Source of the DNA: Colwellia polaris | Lineage (GTDB): Bacteria > Pseudomonadota > Gammaproteobacteria > Enterobacterales > Alteromonadaceae | Assembly (NCBI RefSeq): GCF_002104515.1 | Contig: NZ_NBOE01000012.1 | Span: 62,001-126,000 of the forward strand | DNA length: 64,000 bases | Reading direction: 5' to 3' | Shown: positions 1-7,934 of the stretch, in pieces | Position numbering within the stretch: position 1 is the stretch's first letter | How the letters are laid out: each line of letters starts with the position of its first letter | Made by a program: the position numbers and the translations under genes | Notes under the pieces: model-generated | Seen by the model: the letters and a program-made list of their open reading frames with translations, nothing else | What the model was told of the DNA's origin: nothing | Databases searched by the model: none

Positions 1-787
1 GTAGCATTGTTAGGGTGATTGTCCAAGATAAGACATAAGCAAACTGGCTTTCATAGAAAAAGGCGTAGCAATCAACAACAATCAGCAGTATTAATTGAAA
101 ATATATCCCACCTAAATCAACAACAGCACGCTGTTTTTGTGATAATCGCCATGCTTTAGAAACATCAGCATAAAATACAGGGAACACTATGTATATACCA
201 AAACCTATGCTGCCGTGCGGACAATTGAAGCGTTTACAAGCAGTTATATGGCCAAGTTCGTGAATAAAGTAACTCATTAGCATTGCCAGTAGAAACATGG
301 GGATGGTAGACATCGATATGCCGAGTGTTGCTGCATGGCTAATATTAGCGAAAAGCGAAAAGTGAACACAGATAAAAACAAGGGCGAGGGCTGCACTTAG
401 CCACTTATTAAATAATGGGGTCAATAAAACAGATAAGTACTTTAATATATACTCAGGTAACAGAGTCATACTAAATATAAAAGGGTTTCGTTGCGGAGGA
501 AGCTCCATATCTGCAAACAGCTCTTCGGGAATATGTTGGCGAGCCAGCGCGATAATGTCTTCTTCAGTAGCCTTGTAGCGAGTTTTTATAAAATAACTTT
601 CAACCAATGATTGACTCGAATTTTGATAAGTAAGTAAACTCTCAATTAATGATTTTACAGGTGCTGATACCACAAAGTTAAGATGTTCACATTGGATTAG
701 AAATTTATTGTTTTTCTCTTCTGGCGATGAAGCTGTCGTCAAAATAAATTCGCTAATTTCAATGTTTTGATGAAGTTGAATAGGCAT
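1..787 (-). CDS. M50-family zinc metallopeptidase with PqqD-like N-terminus, partial (RiPP maturation/export)
   Basis: The reading frame is open from an ATG at 787 to the window edge (262 codons, 3' end missing). I translated it by hand. Residues 1-100 are soluble and resemble the PqqD-like peptide-binding region fused to RiPP-associated M50 proteases, with an 'LIESLLTYQ' stretch like the winged-helix part. Membrane segments follow. The zinc motif HELGH lies at residues 176-180, followed by 'YADVSKAWRL' and 'VDLGGIYFQLI', the usual signature of the 'putative peptide zinc metalloprotease' group. It lies 56 bp downstream of the precursor-like gene at 844-978 on the same strand. The family commonly cuts or exports modified peptides at the inner membrane. 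The family call is firm; the substrate is inferred from adjacency. Confidence 0.82.
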   Translation of the reverse strand, partial: MPIQLHQNIEISEFILTTASSPEEKNNKFLIQCEHLNFVVSAPVKSLIESLLTYQNSSQSLVESYFIKTRYKATEEDIIALARQHIPEELFADMELPPQRNPFIFSMTLLPEYILKYLSVLLTPLFNKWLSAALALVFICVHFSLFANISHAATLGISMSTIPMFLLAMLMSYFIHELGHITACKRFNCPHGSIGFGIYIVFPVFYADVSKAWRLSQKQRAVVDLGGIYFQLILLIVVDCYAFFYESQFAYVLSWTITLTML

Positions 788-815
788 ATTAAGTTAATCA
801 GTAAGTGACAAAATT

Positions 816-835
816 GAGAGGGGGCGACCCCTCTC
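816..835 (-). terminator. GC-rich stem-loop between precursor gene and protease gene
   Basis: An 8-bp perfect stem (GAGAGGGG at 816-823 pairs with CCCCTCTC at 828-835) closes a 4-nt loop. On the minus strand it follows the precursor stop codon by 8 nt and is trailed by AATTTTG, a weak U-tract. It is probably a leaky terminator or an mRNA-stabilising hairpin that lets the precursor be made in excess over the downstream protease, a common arrangement in RiPP operons. Confidence 0.6.
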
Positions 836-843
836 GCTTTAAA

Positions 844-978
844 TTACCAAGTAACTTTACATTCGCAGCTTCCATCTGTTTCAGCGCCGCCATCATCAAC
901 GACTGCTTCCATTTCAAAACGTGCTTCTAAAGCTTCTACAGTATATTCAGTGTTTAGCTCATTTTTATCATTATTCAT
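844..978 (-). CDS. RiPP precursor-like peptide, 44 aa, double-glycine leader and Cys-containing core
   Basis: This small gene has a good ribosome site (AAGGAAAG, 4 nt before the ATG at 978). The product is 44 aa. Residues 1-29 are acidic and helix-prone (TEYTVEALEARFEMEAVVDD, residues 10-29), like a RiPP leader. A Gly-Gly pair at 30-31 would be a leader-cleavage site. The remaining 13 residues, AETDGSCECKVTW, hold a Cys-x-Cys motif (C38, C40) and a C-terminal Trp. It is followed by an M50/PqqD-like protease on the same strand. The precursor assignment rests on size, leader/core layout, GG motif and neighbour. I do not recognise the class, and the modifying enzyme would lie left of the window. 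Confidence 0.68.
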   Translation of the reverse strand: MNNDKNELNTEYTVEALEARFEMEAVVDDGGAETDGSCECKVTW

Positions 979-1600
979 GTGACTTTCCTTAATTTATAAT
1001 AATTTTAAGTTCATCGAAACGTCATTGCCTCGACCAAATTATGATTGCATCACGACAGAATAAAAAAAATAGTAAAAACACGCCAAGCCCTTTAAAAAAT
1101 GAGTCTGGCGATAAATTACAAGTAACAGTCAGAAAAATATTAGCTTTGTTAGGCAGCTATATTATTTAATAGCGCTAAGGATTTTTCGAATGTAAAAAAT
1201 TACAATCATATTTTTTACATATTTAATTTGAGCTGATGAAATGACCTTACTTTTAGACTTAGGAAATGAAATTCTTTTTCAAAAACTTATATTCTATTCA
1301 ATTAATATCTAGGTAATTAAGTGATTGCTGTGCATATTTATAATGAGGTTCTTGACAGAATTTTATAAACAGTGAGTTTTAGAGGTAATCTTATTAATAT
1401 ATAAGAGCCGATTTTTTTAAGCAGAAAAAACACCTTGGTAAGTGGTATTACTTGAGCATATTCTTTGTTTTCTTTGGTCGCTTTATTTATCGTAATAACA
1501 AGCTATACCTAACGATGAGTGCGGTTAAATAAATACGTTGTTGAAAACTTCTATCAAACTTAATGCATTTTTATACTTAGCCTTAATGGCACAATAGCGT
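979..1600. other. Intergenic region upstream of the peptide gene
   Basis: About 620 bp, very AT-rich, with no ORF having a convincing ribosome site on either strand. It must hold the promoter of the minus-strand precursor/protease operon and the 3' end of the AraC-type regulator transcript. I could not pick a convincing -35/-10 pair or operator by eye. Confidence 0.5.
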
Positions 1601-2095
1601 TTATATTAATGTTGTCGATTTGGGGGGATTTTTATTGTTTTTAACTAAGTACTCAGAAGGGGTACACCCGTAGTGCTCTTTAAAGCACTTACAAAAATAT
1701 GATGCCGATGAAAAGCCGCTCTCAAATCCAACTCTTTTAATTTGGAGGTTAGCATTCAGTCCTGTAACTGAGTGTTTTAGGCGTGATTTTTTTATTTCTT
1801 TACTTGGCGATGATTGATATGTTGCTTTAAATTTTCGTTGTAAACTACGTGGGCTTGAATTCAGCATAAGTGCAAGTTTTTCGGTGTTAAATTGAGGGTC
1901 ACAGTAATGCTCTGAAATCAAGACCATTGCAGCTTTAGTCAGTATTAAATCCTGTTCGCGCTCTTGGGTTAATTTATTATTCGATCTTTTAAAAAAGGTC
2001 TCCGTTACTGTATTCTCAAAGCGTTTTAGATTGAAAAAACTAAAAACCATAACTGATACAATACATAACGTAATAGTTAGCATTATACTTTCCAT
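1601..2095 (-). CDS. Membrane-anchored AraC-family transcriptional regulator, 164 aa
   Basis: Residues 5-20 form a hydrophobic helix (a signal anchor). A basic linker follows, then a C-terminal AraC-type double helix-turn-helix domain at about residues 55-150: 'NTEKLALMLNSSPRSLQRKFK' is the first HTH and 'RVGFESGFSSASYFCKCFKEHYGCTPSEY' is the family signature. The usual N-terminal cupin or sensor domain is replaced by one transmembrane helix, so the DNA-binding domain is predicted to face the cytoplasm from the membrane. It is 20 bp downstream of the XRE gene on the same strand and 620 bp before the peptide locus, which it might control (inference). Confidence 0.75.
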   Translation of the reverse strand: MESIMLTITLCIVSVMVFSFFNLKRFENTVTETFFKRSNNKLTQEREQDLILTKAAMVLISEHYCDPQFNTEKLALMLNSSPRSLQRKFKATYQSSPSKEIKKSRLKHSVTGLNANLQIKRVGFESGFSSASYFCKCFKEHYGCTPSEYLVKNNKNPPKSTTLI

Positions 2096-2115
2096 GTCAT
2101 TTTCCTTATTTGTGC

Positions 2116-2346
2116 CTAATCTTGTTCCATTTCAGTGTTATTGTCTGCTTGATATTGCAAAATATCGCCAGGACAACAATCGAGTGCTTCGCATATAGCA
2201 TCTAAGGTGGTAAATCGAATTGCTTTAGCTTTACCACTTTTAAGTACGGATAAATTCTGTATCGTGATATCTATCTGTTTTGATAGATCTTTCAATTTCA
2301 ACTTTCGTTGAGCTAACATCACATCCAGATTGACAATTATTGCCAT
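2116..2346 (-). CDS. Cro/C1-type (YozG-like) small HTH regulator, 76 aa
   Basis: A compact XRE-family DNA-binding protein: 'MLAQRKLKLKDLSKQIDITIQNLSVLKSGKAKAIRFTTLDAICEALDCCPGDILQY' spans residues 9-64 as a full five-helix HTH domain. Its ATG overlaps the stop codon of the DUF2975 gene (TAATG), so the two are translationally coupled. DUF2975 membrane protein plus YozG-type XRE regulator is a recurrent bacterial pair of unknown physiological role; the regulator probably controls its own operon. Confidence 0.8.
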   Translation of the reverse strand: MAIIVNLDVMLAQRKLKLKDLSKQIDITIQNLSVLKSGKAKAIRFTTLDAICEALDCCPGDILQYQADNNTEMEQD

Positions 2347-2939
2347 TAGATAACTAAACCTTGTTCATCTTTCATGGTACAAGCCTCCTTCATAATTGAA
2401 GAGATCACTAAAATTACAGCACCCCAAATTAATTGAGTTAATTCGGCACTACCAAAGTAATAATTTACTTCAAGCTTAGGAAATTCAAATAATAAATTTA
2501 TGATGAATGAAACTGCAGAAGGCAGGAATATCATAACGATACCGTATGAAAACAAAGTGATTCCTATGAGTTGCAAATATCGACAACTTTGCGCCATAAA
2601 TATTTCGCCTTTTTCATATAAACAGAATAACTTGAAGAGAAAAAATAAGACGAATAGTTGGGCAATAAAATCAACAGTACCTAAAATCCAGAAACTATTT
2701 AGGCCAGAACTTTCAAGTGAACTCGCATAGCTTGACCACTTTTCACTAATGGCTGATAAATTGACATTATTATCACCGAAGCTTTGTTTTGATTGCACTG
2801 CATCGGAGTTAAGTCCAACAAAAAATAGAAAAACACTAATATGAATTGCTCCACCAATAAGGATCATCAACTTAGTAATTTTACTAAGTCGTATAATTCT
2901 ATGTATTGTTTGTGTTTTTTTACTATCTTTATCTGACAT
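2346..2939 (-). CDS. DUF2975 integral membrane protein
   Basis: It is predicted to have four transmembrane segments: around 'LMILIGGAIHISVFLFFVG', 'FWILGTVDFIAQLFVLFFL', 'YLQLIGITLFSYGIVMIFL' and 'ELTQLIWGAVILVISSIM'. The size and pairing with a YozG-type XRE gene fit DUF2975. I prefer the ATG at 2939 (MSDKDSKK) because the upstream extension starts at a TTG and is an artificial-looking poly-Ile run, but neither start has a strong ribosome site. The function is unknown; in similar pairs the membrane protein is thought to modulate the HTH partner. Confidence 0.75.
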   Translation of the reverse strand: MSDKDSKKTQTIHRIIRLSKITKLMILIGGAIHISVFLFFVGLNSDAVQSKQSFGDNNVNLSAISEKWSSYASSLESSGLNSFWILGTVDFIAQLFVLFFLFKLFCLYEKGEIFMAQSCRYLQLIGITLFSYGIVMIFLPSAVSFIINLLFEFPKLEVNYYFGSAELTQLIWGAVILVISSIMKEACTMKDEQGLVI

Positions 2940-3241
2940 TCTGATTGCTATAATTTTTTTAGTAATGATAATAATTATAATCAATAAAGATTTTAGGTCA
3001 ATTTATTTATCGTTTATCGATAAAAAATGCATGATAAACGTTTCTTTATGAAAGGGCATTAGGGGCAGTAAATTGCTATGTCTAGCATATGATTGGCGCT
3101 ATCGAAGCTAAGTTACCTGATCTAAAGTAAATAATTATCTAGTTGTTCTAGATGTATTCGGTTATTGAATATTTACCATTGAACGTGTAGTGAATAAAAT
3201 AATCAATATAAATAATAAGTTAAGTGCAATATTGATTAACA

Positions 3242-4315
3242 TTATTCTTCACTTAAAAAACTATTGACACTATTTTCAAACCAATAATCAAACTCTTGTT
3301 GATGGTTTGGAAAATGTTCGAATAGTAGTTCCTCTATCACGCCTTGTGTTAGCACTGAGCAGGGCTCTTTCATTTCGAGTTTTAGTATCTGTTGAACTAA
3401 TGCTCGGCCTTGAGCATTTGTCATTAAGAAATGAAACAATGCATTGCTGTTTTGGTATAACTCATGATTATTATTGCCATGCCAGTCTAATTCAGAAAAT
3501 AACAATATTGATATTTGATGCGGGTAGCGTTGGTGCTTTAACCATGAAAAATTGAATGTTGCTATTGCACCATTACTTGTAATGGCAGAAAGATACTGCG
3601 CCATGCCTTCGTTCAGAAATCGTAAAGAATAACCAAAATAAGCATAATTAAAAGCATGAATAGCTTCATGTATCGCGGCATTTATCGCTTGCTTATGGTT
3701 TATAAACTCTACAACAGCTAAATTATTATAACTTTGATACATGCCTTGATATCCGCTAGGTGGAACTCCTAGGGTGTTTAAATAATTTTCAAATTCTATT
3801 CTTGAAGTGAGAAATACAATCTGTAATTTTATTTTTTTATTAAGCCGTATGTCTAGTCGATTTTCAATATGTTGAAAGGCAGCATTAAGCTTTAGGTTTA
3901 ATTCTTCTAAAAATGGTTCATATCCCTTTCCTAAGTTTGTTTCTAATTGATAATAATTTTTGCTGACACGATAATTTATCGAACCATCATTTTTGATATA
4001 TTTTTGGCGCTGTGTAGTGATGTTAACTAACTCAGGAATTCGGCATCTATTTACGGTTACCTTGTCGGCTTTATGAGGACTAGATGAGGCTGATAATGAT
4101 TGGCTGTTTTGATCTGCTGCGATATTTGTTAATGAGCGATTGTTGCTTTCTTTTTTATTAGGCGTGACAGGTGAGCTCAAGTGAGGGCTTGATTGATAAA
4201 CAGCTGCTAACTTATCAAAAGTAAGCTCAAAATACCCATAGAGCTTATGACTGAAGATGAGGATAATGATCACAATAGTGGCTATTACTAAGAGCGCGCG
4301 TTTTTTATAAGACAT
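3242..4315 (-). CDS. Membrane-anchored gluzincin metallopeptidase (peptidase MA-like), about 357 aa
   Basis: A transmembrane anchor lies near the N-terminus ('ALLVIATIVIIILIFSHKLYGY') after the start MSYKKR. A low-complexity Ser/Asn linker follows, then a domain resembling the peptidase MA/DUF1570 group. The motif 'HEAIHAFNYAYFGYSLRFLNEGMAQYLS' gives HExxH plus a downstream Glu in NEGMAQ, the three zinc ligands of gluzincins. The catalytic domain is predicted to be periplasmic. A start at 4366 would add 17 residues; neither start has a clear Shine-Dalgarno. The substrate is unknown. It is not in an obvious operon. Confidence 0.65.
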   Translation of the reverse strand: MSYKKRALLVIATIVIIILIFSHKLYGYFELTFDKLAAVYQSSPHLSSPVTPNKKESNNRSLTNIAADQNSQSLSASSSPHKADKVTVNRCRIPELVNITTQRQKYIKNDGSINYRVSKNYYQLETNLGKGYEPFLEELNLKLNAAFQHIENRLDIRLNKKIKLQIVFLTSRIEFENYLNTLGVPPSGYQGMYQSYNNLAVVEFINHKQAINAAIHEAIHAFNYAYFGYSLRFLNEGMAQYLSAITSNGAIATFNFSWLKHQRYPHQISILLFSELDWHGNNNHELYQNSNALFHFLMTNAQGRALVQQILKLEMKEPCSVLTQGVIEELLFEHFPNHQQEFDYWFENSVNSFLSEE

Positions 4316-4455
4316 TTTAACCAATAAATTTAATTGTTGCTTATATGAAATATACGGATAACACATATATTTTACGAGCTATTATCTTAGTCTAAAATTA
4401 ATCGAACGTGGTATTTTTATAGGTATATAAATACATCAAAAGTTGAGGAGATATT

Positions 4456-4515
4456 ATGCAGCGCTTTGGCGTAAAATTGATTGCTCTGTTGATAATAATG
4501 TTGGTAAATTTTTAA
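4456..4515 (+). CDS. Candidate micro-ORF, 19-aa hydrophobic peptide
   Basis: ATG at 4456 is preceded by a very strong ribosome site (GAGGAG at 4445-4450, 5-nt spacing). The 19-residue product is basic at the front (MQRFGVK) and then hydrophobic (LIALLIIMLVNF), as in single-helix small membrane proteins. Evidence is only the ribosome site and composition; no family is recognised. Confidence 0.35.
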   Translation: MQRFGVKLIALLIIMLVNF

Positions 4516-4530
4516 TGAATAAGCTAGTTC

Positions 4531-4583
4531 ATTTGCACGGTATTATTTGCAAGGCACGGTTTGCAAGGCACCATTTGCAAAGT
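4531..4583. repeat. Short direct repeat of TTTGCAAGGCACGG units
   Basis: Imperfect tandem copies of a roughly 15-bp unit built on TTTGCAAGGCAC lie in the gap downstream of the DUF6702 gene. It is probably slippage-derived; no function is evident. Confidence 0.55.
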
Positions 4584-4646
4584 AAGTCGTTTTAACTTTA
4601 ATGAAAATATAGCGTTATTGTCATTTATTCAAAATAGCTTGATAAA

Positions 4647-4687
4647 AGGCGCGGTTTTGATAATGAGTAAATCATTAAAACACGCCT
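4647..4687 (-). terminator. Stem-loop terminator of the M1 peptidase/DUF6702 operon
   Basis: An imperfect long stem (AGGCGCGGTTTTGATAATGA pairs with TCATTAAAACACGCCT) lies 28 bp past the DUF6702 stop codon. On the minus strand it is followed by TTTT. Confidence 0.6.
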
Positions 4688-4714
4688 ATTAAACAAGTTA
4701 TCGATAAAGGTGTT

Positions 4715-5215
4715 CTAGAACGTAACTTCAAGTAACTCTACTGAGTTATCAAAAGTCATTGTTTGTAGTTTTCCTTTCCCTTCAATATTGACCGTATTAA
4801 CTTGGCTGGGCCATATTTCTTGAAGGGCATTGTGACGAATGCTTAGCGATTTCAGTGTTGGTGGCTCAACGGTCTCTTGGTATACCCAAAAGAATTGTCC
4901 ATCGTTTTCATAGCCAATAGCGGCTAACTCTAAAGCACTACCAGCCGTAAACATTGAAAAGTGCTTGTTTACATAGTTGCTAAACTGCTGTTGTGTTTTT
5001 GTTGAGCCGATAATGTCGGCGTCTTTACCAAAAATATACTTAACCGCATGCTCAGCGTCATGAACTCTGAAACGATGCATTATCTCAATATTATGTGTTC
5101 TTGGGTTAAATGAAACGCTAGTGATTGCCGACTTTTGCTGATGTGCAAAAGAGTATGGGGCTGCTAAAAGCAGCCCCAATATCAGCATAACAATGAAGGG
5201 GGTACTATTCTTCAT
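4715..5215 (-). CDS. DUF6702 family secreted protein, about 166 aa
   Basis: A signal peptide (KNSTPFIVMLILGLLLAAPYSFAHQ) is followed by a single beta-rich domain with 'FNPRTHNIEIMHRFRVHDAEHA', typical of DUF6702 proteins that occur next to M1 peptidases in Alteromonadales. I chose the ATG at 5215 because AAGGTG lies just before it; a GTG 6 nt upstream is possible. It overlaps the end of the M1 peptidase gene by about 11 bp, so the two are co-translated and probably work together in the periplasm. The molecular role is unknown. Confidence 0.7.
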   Translation of the reverse strand: MKNSTPFIVMLILGLLLAAPYSFAHQQKSAITSVSFNPRTHNIEIMHRFRVHDAEHAVKYIFGKDADIIGSTKTQQQFSNYVNKHFSMFTAGSALELAAIGYENDGQFFWVYQETVEPPTLKSLSIRHNALQEIWPSQVNTVNIEGKGKLQTMTFDNSVELLEVTF

Positions 5216-7655
5216 TGTCACCTTGAGTTTCTTTCTTCAATTCTGTTTTTATATCTTGCATGATATCTCGAGAAACCTTCTTGGTAGATTTCTTCTTCTT
5301 ATATGCTTCGATACGCGACGGAATAATTTGACGCGGGTAGTGGTTGTTATGCACATCAACATCTGCTGTTTCCCAACGAGGGTCAACCGTAACACTGACT
5401 AGCTCTTTTTCTTTGTCAGTAATAATCAACTTACTTACAGCCTTAGGCGTACGACGCCAGATTTCAGCTGGAATGTATTGAGTATCTTTACTGCCATCAG
5501 TAAATGTTAGCTCTAAGATAATCGGCATTACTAAACCGCCTTTATTAGAGAAATCTAACACGTAGTAGTTTTTGTCTTCTTTAATCGCGCGATCTAGCGT
5601 TTTACGTTCCCAAGGTTTTAGTTTCTTAAGGAATTTTTGATATTTATTTCGCTCTTTATTTGTCACGGTAAAACGGTCGTTTTCGTCATAAAAATCAGTG
5701 ATGTCTGAAAAGCGATCAACCCATAACTCTTTACCTTCAGCTTTGTTACGCTCGTCAGTTTTAGACAATGGCTTGTCTAGTTCTTCTTGGCGTTGGCGGT
5801 CAAAGTCTATGTCTGGGTTTTTCGTATCTAAGCGTAATTTAGATACTTTGTCTAAAGAAATATCTACGTGATCTGTGCTGTAAAACCAGCCTCTCCAGAA
5901 CCAATCTAAATCAACACCTGAAGCTTCTTCCATAGTACGGAAAAAGTCAGACGGCGTAGGGCGCTTATACTTCCAGCGAGTTGCATATTCTTTAAATGCA
6001 AAGTCAAATAATTCACGGCCTAAAATAGTTTCGCGCAGTATATTTAAAGCCGCTGCTGGTTTAGTGTAAGCATTTGGACCAAGTTTTAAAACGCTGTCAG
6101 ACTGGGTCATAATCGGTACTTGCGTTGAAGACTTCATATAACTCACAATATCGCGTGGTTCAACACCCCATGGAATGGTTGGATCCCATTCGCGACCAGC
6201 AACACCATCTAAAAAGCTGTTTAAACCTTCATCCATCCATGCCCATTGGCGCTCGTCAGAGTTAACGATCATCGGGAAATAGATATGTCCAATTTCATGA
6301 ATAACAACACCAATTAAGAAGCGCTTTTCTGCTTGTGTATAGGTACGGCTGCCATCTTTTTGTAATTCTGTACGCGGACCATTGAATGTGATCATTGGGT
6401 ACTCCATACCGCCTACTGGGCCATTTACTGACTGTGCAACAGGGTATGGGTAATCAAATGAGAATCGTGAGTAAACTTCTAAGGTATGAATGATTGATTC
6501 AGTTGAATATTTCTTCCATAAATCACCACCTTCTTTTGGATAAAACGACATTGCCATTACAGAAGGTTGTTCGTCACCACCTTGTTGATGGCCACGTGCA
6601 TCCCACATAAATTTACGTGATGAAGCCCAGGCAAAGTCACGTACATTTTTAGCACTAAATTTCCATGTTTTAGTTTTGTTGGTACCAGCTTTTTCGTTTT
6701 CTAAGGCTTCTTCTTCAGTAACGATGAAAACAATACGATCTGCTTTTTCAGCTTCTTTCAAACGCTTACGCTGCGTAGATGTTAGTACTTTTTTAGCATT
6801 GGTTAGTTCACCTGTAGAGCTAACAATGTGATCAGCAGGAACCGTTAGTTCAACATCATAATTACCAAATTCTAAGGTAAATTCACCACGGCCAATAAAC
6901 TCTTTGTTAGTCCATGCTTCATAATCAGTGTATGCGTGAAGACGTGGGAACCACTGAGCTAATAAGAAAATGTCGTTACCGCCTTTGCGGGCATCGTCAG
7001 GAAAATGCTCGTACCCTGAACGTGCAGAAACAGCATCTTCTTCAACAATATTGAAAGCATAATCAATGCCGAATTTAACTTGTGTTCCGGGCGCTAATTT
7101 ATTGCGTAAATCAATACGCATATTTGTGCCAACAATAACATGATGTAATTTATTGCCTTTGCTATCCGTAACCGACTGAATGTCATAACCAACAACATTG
7201 TCATCCATAAAGTGCTGGCGACGAAGTGCACCTAAGCTTAACTGTGCTGGTTTGCTTGATGTTGCCGCTGCTGTACCAGGGCCTCGGTTGCCAATGCCAC
7301 CAAAAGTGGTTGTTGTCGCTGAAAGCGAGTCATTGCGGAATTTGTTTTGGTCTAACTGCACCCACAAGTATTTCAACGTATCAGGAGAGTTGTTGTAATA
7401 AGTAATTGACTGAGTAGCTTCAATTCGACGCTTTTTCTCGTCTAATTTAGCTTTAATTTTATAGTCTACTTGTTGCTGCCAATATTTGTGGCCTGGTTCT
7501 CCGGCCGCATTTCGGTATACGTTAGGTGTTGGTAAGCTTTCATCCAATTGACGAAATTTATCAACAAAATCGCCTTTGGTTTGTTGTATCGCCGCATTTG
7601 CCGAAGCAATTGCCGTTAACGATAGCAGTGTTATTTTAATTAATTTAATGAACAT
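5205..7655 (-). CDS. Secreted M1-family metallopeptidase, about 816 aa
   Basis: A signal peptide is cut after 'SLTAIASANA'. The catalytic core 'VVIHEIGHIYFPMIVNSDERQWAWMDEGLNSF' holds HEIGH and a Glu 18 residues later, the exact HEXXH-X18-E zinc signature of M1 aminopeptidases. The 'PVGGMEYPM' stretch corresponds to the GAMEN substrate-binding loop, here changed to GGMEY. The ATG at 7655 has AAGGA 5 nt upstream and gives a normal signal peptide, so I prefer it to the in-frame codon at 7673. It likely degrades peptides in the periplasm or outside the cell. It is co-transcribed with DUF6702. Confidence 0.88.
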   Translation of the reverse strand: MFIKLIKITLLSLTAIASANAAIQQTKGDFVDKFRQLDESLPTPNVYRNAAGEPGHKYWQQQVDYKIKAKLDEKKRRIEATQSITYYNNSPDTLKYLWVQLDQNKFRNDSLSATTTTFGGIGNRGPGTAAATSSKPAQLSLGALRRQHFMDDNVVGYDIQSVTDSKGNKLHHVIVGTNMRIDLRNKLAPGTQVKFGIDYAFNIVEEDAVSARSGYEHFPDDARKGGNDIFLLAQWFPRLHAYTDYEAWTNKEFIGRGEFTLEFGNYDVELTVPADHIVSSTGELTNAKKVLTSTQRKRLKEAEKADRIVFIVTEEEALENEKAGTNKTKTWKFSAKNVRDFAWASSRKFMWDARGHQQGGDEQPSVMAMSFYPKEGGDLWKKYSTESIIHTLEVYSRFSFDYPYPVAQSVNGPVGGMEYPMITFNGPRTELQKDGSRTYTQAEKRFLIGVVIHEIGHIYFPMIVNSDERQWAWMDEGLNSFLDGVAGREWDPTIPWGVEPRDIVSYMKSSTQVPIMTQSDSVLKLGPNAYTKPAAALNILRETILGRELFDFAFKEYATRWKYKRPTPSDFFRTMEEASGVDLDWFWRGWFYSTDHVDISLDKVSKLRLDTKNPDIDFDRQRQEELDKPLSKTDERNKAEGKELWVDRFSDITDFYDENDRFTVTNKERNKYQKFLKKLKPWERKTLDRAIKEDKNYYVLDFSNKGGLVMPIILELTFTDGSKDTQYIPAEIWRRTPKAVSKLIITDKEKELVSVTVDPRWETADVDVHNNHYPRQIIPSRIEAYKKKKSTKKVSRDIMQDIKTELKKETQGDNEE

Positions 7656-7934
7656 GGTGTTCCTTTTATACACTAATTTATAATTTGGCTTTATTTTTAG
7701 CTACGACAGAGCGCATAACGTTAATAGATATTGGTTATATATTTTAAGACTAAAAATATATACACATGCTGCAATGTTACCTTGTAACATTGCAGGTGTT
7801 CAAGTGGTATTTTAAAGTGCCTGCATTTAGCGCACAAGAGCATAGCGTAAAATTTTAGCAACGCCTTACTTTTATTTTGATAATTAGTAGTTATTCACAT
7901 TCAATCTTTGCGCGCAGGAAAGTGATTTTACAAT

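Noticed and set aside
844-978. Methanobactin precursor
   Set aside because: The core has a CxC but lacks the paired Cys spacing of methanobactin cores, and no mbnB/mbnC gene is visible; the class is left open.
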